From JAUZQZ01 sp964492105 (GTDB lineage: Bacteria > Pseudomonadota > Zetaproteobacteria > Mariprofundales > Mariprofundaceae), in assembly GCA_964492105.1 (NCBI GenBank), contig CAZBJB010000031.1, forward strand, positions 1 through 16,489: a DNA stretch of 16,489 nucleotides, written 5' to 3'. The notes beneath the pieces were generated by a model that was not told the origin of the DNA, ran no database searches, and saw nothing but the letters and a program-made list of their open reading frames with translations. The position numbers and the translations under genes were made by a program. The first letter of the stretch is position 1, and each line of letters begins with the position of its first letter. Shown here piece by piece: positions 13,977-16,489 of the stretch.

Positions 13977-14935
13977 CCGATCTGCCGATTATCGGGCTGG
14001 ACGATGCTATCGGCGCACGCGCGAGGGCATTGCGTGATTTGCAAAGGCGGCTGCTTGCGCTGTTTGATGAGGCGGGATTTGATGAGGTCATCCCCCCGAT
14101 TCTGGAACGACCGGATACGCTGAAATCAGGCGCCGGACATTTTCTGGCAGACCAGACCGTGGTCTTCTCCGACCCGGCGGGTGCCGGATTATTGGCGATT
14201 CGTTCAGACATGACGCCCCAGGTCGCCCGCATTGCGGCAACACGGTTGCAAAGCAAAGATATCCTGAAACTCTGCTATTCAGGTACGGTCATGCTGGCCA
14301 GGCCAGGATCACGGCGCGGTTCGCGCCAACAGTGGCAAACAGGGGTGGAATATCTGGGCGTGTCCGGCGCGGAAGCTGATGCCGGGGTGATGCGTTTGGC
14401 GGCGCAAAGCATGCTGACCGCCGGATTCAGACAACCGGTGTTACAGGTCGGACACATCGGTTTGCTCAGGGCACTGGTTGATGGGAGTTCGGTATCGTTG
14501 GAAACGTGGCGAAAACTTATTGCTCGCCGTTCACCGGATGATCTGTCCGCGACTATACCTGCCGGGGATATTTCCGAAATAAATCATCAGATGCTGCTTG
14601 CCATAGCTTCAGGGCTCGGTGATCTGGCATGGATTGAGACGTGGCAGGGTAAAATTAACGATACATTTGACCATGCCGCAAAGGAGCTGGCGTGCTTGAC
14701 GAATCAGGTCAGCGCGCAGGTAGGAAGCGGTGTTCAGGTTCATGTTGATGCGGCGGTGATGCCTCGTTTTCTGTATCACAACGGGATTGTCTTCGCGGGC
14801 TTTGCCACCGGTGTTCCGTGGGCGCTACTACACGGCGGACGTTATGATGCGATGATGGCGGCACATGGCAGGGATATGCCCGCGACAGGATTTTCCTGTG
14901 ATTTATGGGCATGGCTGGATGCGGTTCAGGCATGA
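13973..14935 (+). CDS. hisZ: ATP phosphoribosyltransferase regulatory subunit
   Basis: HisZ is a catalytically inactive HisRS paralogue that assembles with the short form of HisG and enables and regulates the first step of histidine synthesis. The 320-residue product has the class II synthetase-like core with motif 2 region AIRSDMTPQVARIAATRL (75-92) and the late HGGRYDAMMAAHG element. It lacks the C-terminal anticodon-binding domain of HisRS. It is shorter than many proteobacterial HisZ proteins (about 380-390). It starts at GTG 13973, overlapping the serA stop by four bases (GTGA), with GGGAG (13964-13968) upstream. The presence of hisZ predicts a short-form hisG elsewhere in the genome. 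A hisZ-purA adjacency is common in proteobacteria. Confidence 0.92.
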   Translation: MTDLPIIGLDDAIGARARALRDLQRRLLALFDEAGFDEVIPPILERPDTLKSGAGHFLADQTVVFSDPAGAGLLAIRSDMTPQVARIAATRLQSKDILKLCYSGTVMLARPGSRRGSRQQWQTGVEYLGVSGAEADAGVMRLAAQSMLTAGFRQPVLQVGHIGLLRALVDGSSVSLETWRKLIARRSPDDLSATIPAGDISEINHQMLLAIASGLGDLAWIETWQGKINDTFDHAAKELACLTNQVSAQVGSGVQVHVDAAVMPRFLYHNGIVFAGFATGVPWALLHGGRYDAMMAAHGRDMPATGFSCDLWAWLDAVQA

Positions 14936-14993
14936 GTTCCGCAAGGGGCTATCTGCTTCAACCCTTCACCACAAAGGATGCGGCGAGGACAAC

Positions 14994-16283
14994 ATGGCGA
15001 ACATAGTGGTCATTGGGATTCAGTGGGGCGATGAGGGCAAGGGTAAAATTGTCGATCTGTTGACGCCCGACGCGGATGTGGTTGCGCGTTTCCAGGGTGG
15101 CCCCAATGCCGGGCACACGCTGGTCATTGGCAACAAAAAGACGGTGTTGCATCTTGTTCCATCCGGTATTCTTCATCACAATACCCTGTGCCTGATCGGT
15201 AACGGTACGGTGGTTGCGCCGGAAACGATTGTCGAAGAGATGGACGCCCTGATGCAGGCGGGCATTCCGGTAACCGATCGGCTCAGAATTTCCGACCGTT
15301 GCCAGTTGATTCTTCCTTATCATCGATCGCTGGATGCAGCGCGTGAGAAAGCCAGAGGCAAAGCGAGGATTGGCACGACAGGGCGTGGTATCGGGCCTGC
15401 CTATGAGGATAAAACCGCACGGCGCGGGATTCGTTTGATTGACCTGACATCGAACGATCTGAACGCGAAAATCTGCGAGAGCCTGGGGTGGGCAAATTTT
15501 CTGCTGACTGAATATTTTAAGACGGATGCGGTTCGTCGCGCGGATGTGGATACGGTACTCGATCTGGCACGGGAACGTTTGCTGCCACTAATAGCCGATG
15601 TTTCACTGCTGTTGCAGGAGCGTCACAAGGCCGGGGATTCGATGCTGTTTGAAGGTGCGCAGGGCACCATGCTGGATGTAGATTTTGGTACTTATCCATT
15701 CGTCACATCGTCGAACACAGTTTCCGGCGCGGCCATGGCAGGGCTGGGTATCGGCCCCGCCATGATCGATGAGGTGCTGGGAATCTGTAAGGCCTATACC
15801 ACGAGGGTCGGGGCAGGGCCGTTTCCGACTGAACTCTACAACGCTGAAGGAATGAATCATTCCGCGGGCCGTCATCTGGCGGAGAGGGGACAGGAGTTTG
15901 GTGCAACGACGGGCCGCCCGCGCCGTACAGGGTGGTTCGATGCCGTGGTCGTACGGCACGCAGTGCGCGTAGCAGGCGTAACGGGGATGGCGGTGACCAA
16001 ACTGGATGTCCTTGATGGCTTGTCTGACGTGAACCTGTGCGTGGCCTATGAACGTAATGGTGAACGCTTGCAATCTATTCCAGCGGATGCGGGAATCCTG
16101 GATGAATGCGTGCCCGTGTATGAAACATTGCCCGGCTGGTCCGAGAACACCTTCGGTTTGACGGATATGGCGCAGTTGCCGAACAATGCCAAAGCACTAC
16201 TGGCCCGCATTGAGGAGGTGTGTGCTTGCCCGGTGAAGATGCTGTCCACTGGCCCGGATCGGGAGCATATCTGCTGGCTATAA
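14994..16283 (+). CDS. purA: Adenylosuccinate synthetase
   Basis: PurA condenses IMP with aspartate using GTP, the first committed step to AMP. The 429-residue product has the N-terminal GTP and catalytic loop WGDEGKGKIVD (11-21) with Asp13, and NAGHT with His41, both at the positions of the E. coli enzyme. GTTGRGIGPAYEDK, FGTYPFVTSSNT and LDVLDGL follow. Length is normal. I chose ATG 14994 with GAGGA (14985-14989) just upstream. An in-frame upstream ATG at 14865 lies inside hisZ and would add 43 unrelated residues. It is 58 nt after hisZ, probably the last gene of the operon. A 6-bp hairpin, TCCGGT/ACCGGA (16305-16325), without a T tract lies between it and tRNA-Arg. Confidence 0.98.
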   Translation: MANIVVIGIQWGDEGKGKIVDLLTPDADVVARFQGGPNAGHTLVIGNKKTVLHLVPSGILHHNTLCLIGNGTVVAPETIVEEMDALMQAGIPVTDRLRISDRCQLILPYHRSLDAAREKARGKARIGTTGRGIGPAYEDKTARRGIRLIDLTSNDLNAKICESLGWANFLLTEYFKTDAVRRADVDTVLDLARERLLPLIADVSLLLQERHKAGDSMLFEGAQGTMLDVDFGTYPFVTSSNTVSGAAMAGLGIGPAMIDEVLGICKAYTTRVGAGPFPTELYNAEGMNHSAGRHLAERGQEFGATTGRPRRTGWFDAVVVRHAVRVAGVTGMAVTKLDVLDGLSDVNLCVAYERNGERLQSIPADAGILDECVPVYETLPGWSENTFGLTDMAQLPNNAKALLARIEEVCACPVKMLSTGPDREHICWL

Positions 16284-16335
16284 CCTGCCTTCCATTGACA
16301 CTTGTCCGGTATCCGCTGAACCGGAACGCTTGTCT

Positions 16336-16412
16336 GCGCCCGTAGCTCAGCTGGATAGAGCATCAGGCTTCGAACCTGAGGGCCGGGGGTTCGAATCCCT
16401 CCGGGCGCGCCA
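16336..16412 (+). tRNA. tRNA-Arg, anticodon TCG
   Basis: The 77-nt sequence folds as a standard tRNA with encoded CCA (16410-16412). Acceptor arms are GCGCCCG (16336-16342) and CGGGCGC (16402-16408), with discriminator G. The D stem is GCTC/GAGC. The anticodon stem TCAGG/CCTGA encloses CTTCGAA, giving anticodon TCG for CGA and possibly other CGN codons. The T arm is CGGGG-TTCGAAT-CCCTC-like. It lies 52 nt after purA. A TTGACA (16295-16300) upstream has no matching -10, so it may be read through from the purA operon. Confidence 0.95.
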
Positions 16413-16445
16413 TAATAAGCTATATATATCAACAAAACTCAACGA

Positions 16446-16489
16446 CTATGGACTAAAAGTCCATAGGTTGCTTGCGTGACTGAAAGTCA
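16446..16489. repeat. Two small hairpins downstream of tRNA-Arg
   Basis: CTATGGACT-aaa-AGTCCATAG (16446-16466) is a perfect 9-bp stem with a 3-nt loop. TGACT-gaa-AGTCA (16477-16489) is a perfect 5-bp stem ending at the window edge. Both share the core ACT-Naa-AGT. No T tract follows the first, so it is not a standard terminator. Their meaning is unknown and sequence beyond the window is needed. Confidence 0.5.

Noticed and set aside
16046..16435. A 129-residue minus-strand ORF including GGIRTPGPQVRSLMLYP
   Set aside because: This peptide is the antisense translation of tRNA-Arg and of purA. It is a known type of spurious annotation.
1..16489. CRISPR array, phage, toxin-antitoxin or defence system
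   Set aside because: No regularly spaced direct repeats and no relevant protein motifs were seen. The repeats present are dispersed palindromic elements.

Overview
This 16.5 kb window carries ordinary chromosomal housekeeping genes of a proteobacterium. The evidence is a GyrA with intact gyrase motifs, SerS, RecJ next to an RpfE-like protein, a HisZ paralogue of HisRS, PurA, and a CRP/FNR regulator. By eye the base composition is a little above 50% G+C. The pairing of recJ with an rpfE-like gene and the serA-hisZ-purA string fit the beta-, gamma- and zetaproteobacteria. I cannot fix the class from sequence alone. Most intergenic space is filled by small repeats.

Layout. 1-1111 (+): tRNA-Leu(TAA), a tiny ORF with a strong ribosome binding site, and a CRP/FNR-type regulator. 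1132-5063 (-): gyrA then serS, with their junction filled by a 162-bp mobile repeat. 5064-5767: a gene-free patchwork of repeats. 5768-6613 (-): a radical SAM protein of unknown function behind a palindrome-rich promoter. 6743-6807: two REP-like palindromes. 6810-9659 (-): rpfE-like gene then recJ, separated by a second 162-bp repeat. 9660-10254: gene-free repeat cluster. 10255-11019 (+): cobA. 11222-16283 (+): a compact probable operon of a class V aminotransferase, serA, hisZ and purA. 16336-16412 (+): tRNA-Arg(TCG).

The most interesting signal is the repeat content. Family A has three complete copies, each exactly 162 bp from CCC to GGG. They have about 20-bp inverted ends, an imperfect full-length hairpin and 5-6 bp target-site duplications (ATAAT, GCTATC, ATGAT), plus one solo end. 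This is a non-autonomous MITE. One copy supplies the serS Shine-Dalgarno sequence; another adds an in-frame potential start to recJ. Family B is a second, about 163-bp element with inverted end modules and a pairing-conserved internal hairpin. One B copy appears split, with cobA lying between its two halves. A third, about 31-bp palindrome (family D) is inserted inside a B fragment that is itself fused to an A end.

Metabolically, the right-hand operon links serine synthesis (SerA plus a class V aminotransferase that may act as the transaminase), histidine synthesis (HisZ) and AMP synthesis (PurA). cobA feeds siroheme or cobalamin synthesis. No CRISPR array, intact transposase, phage gene or defence system was seen.
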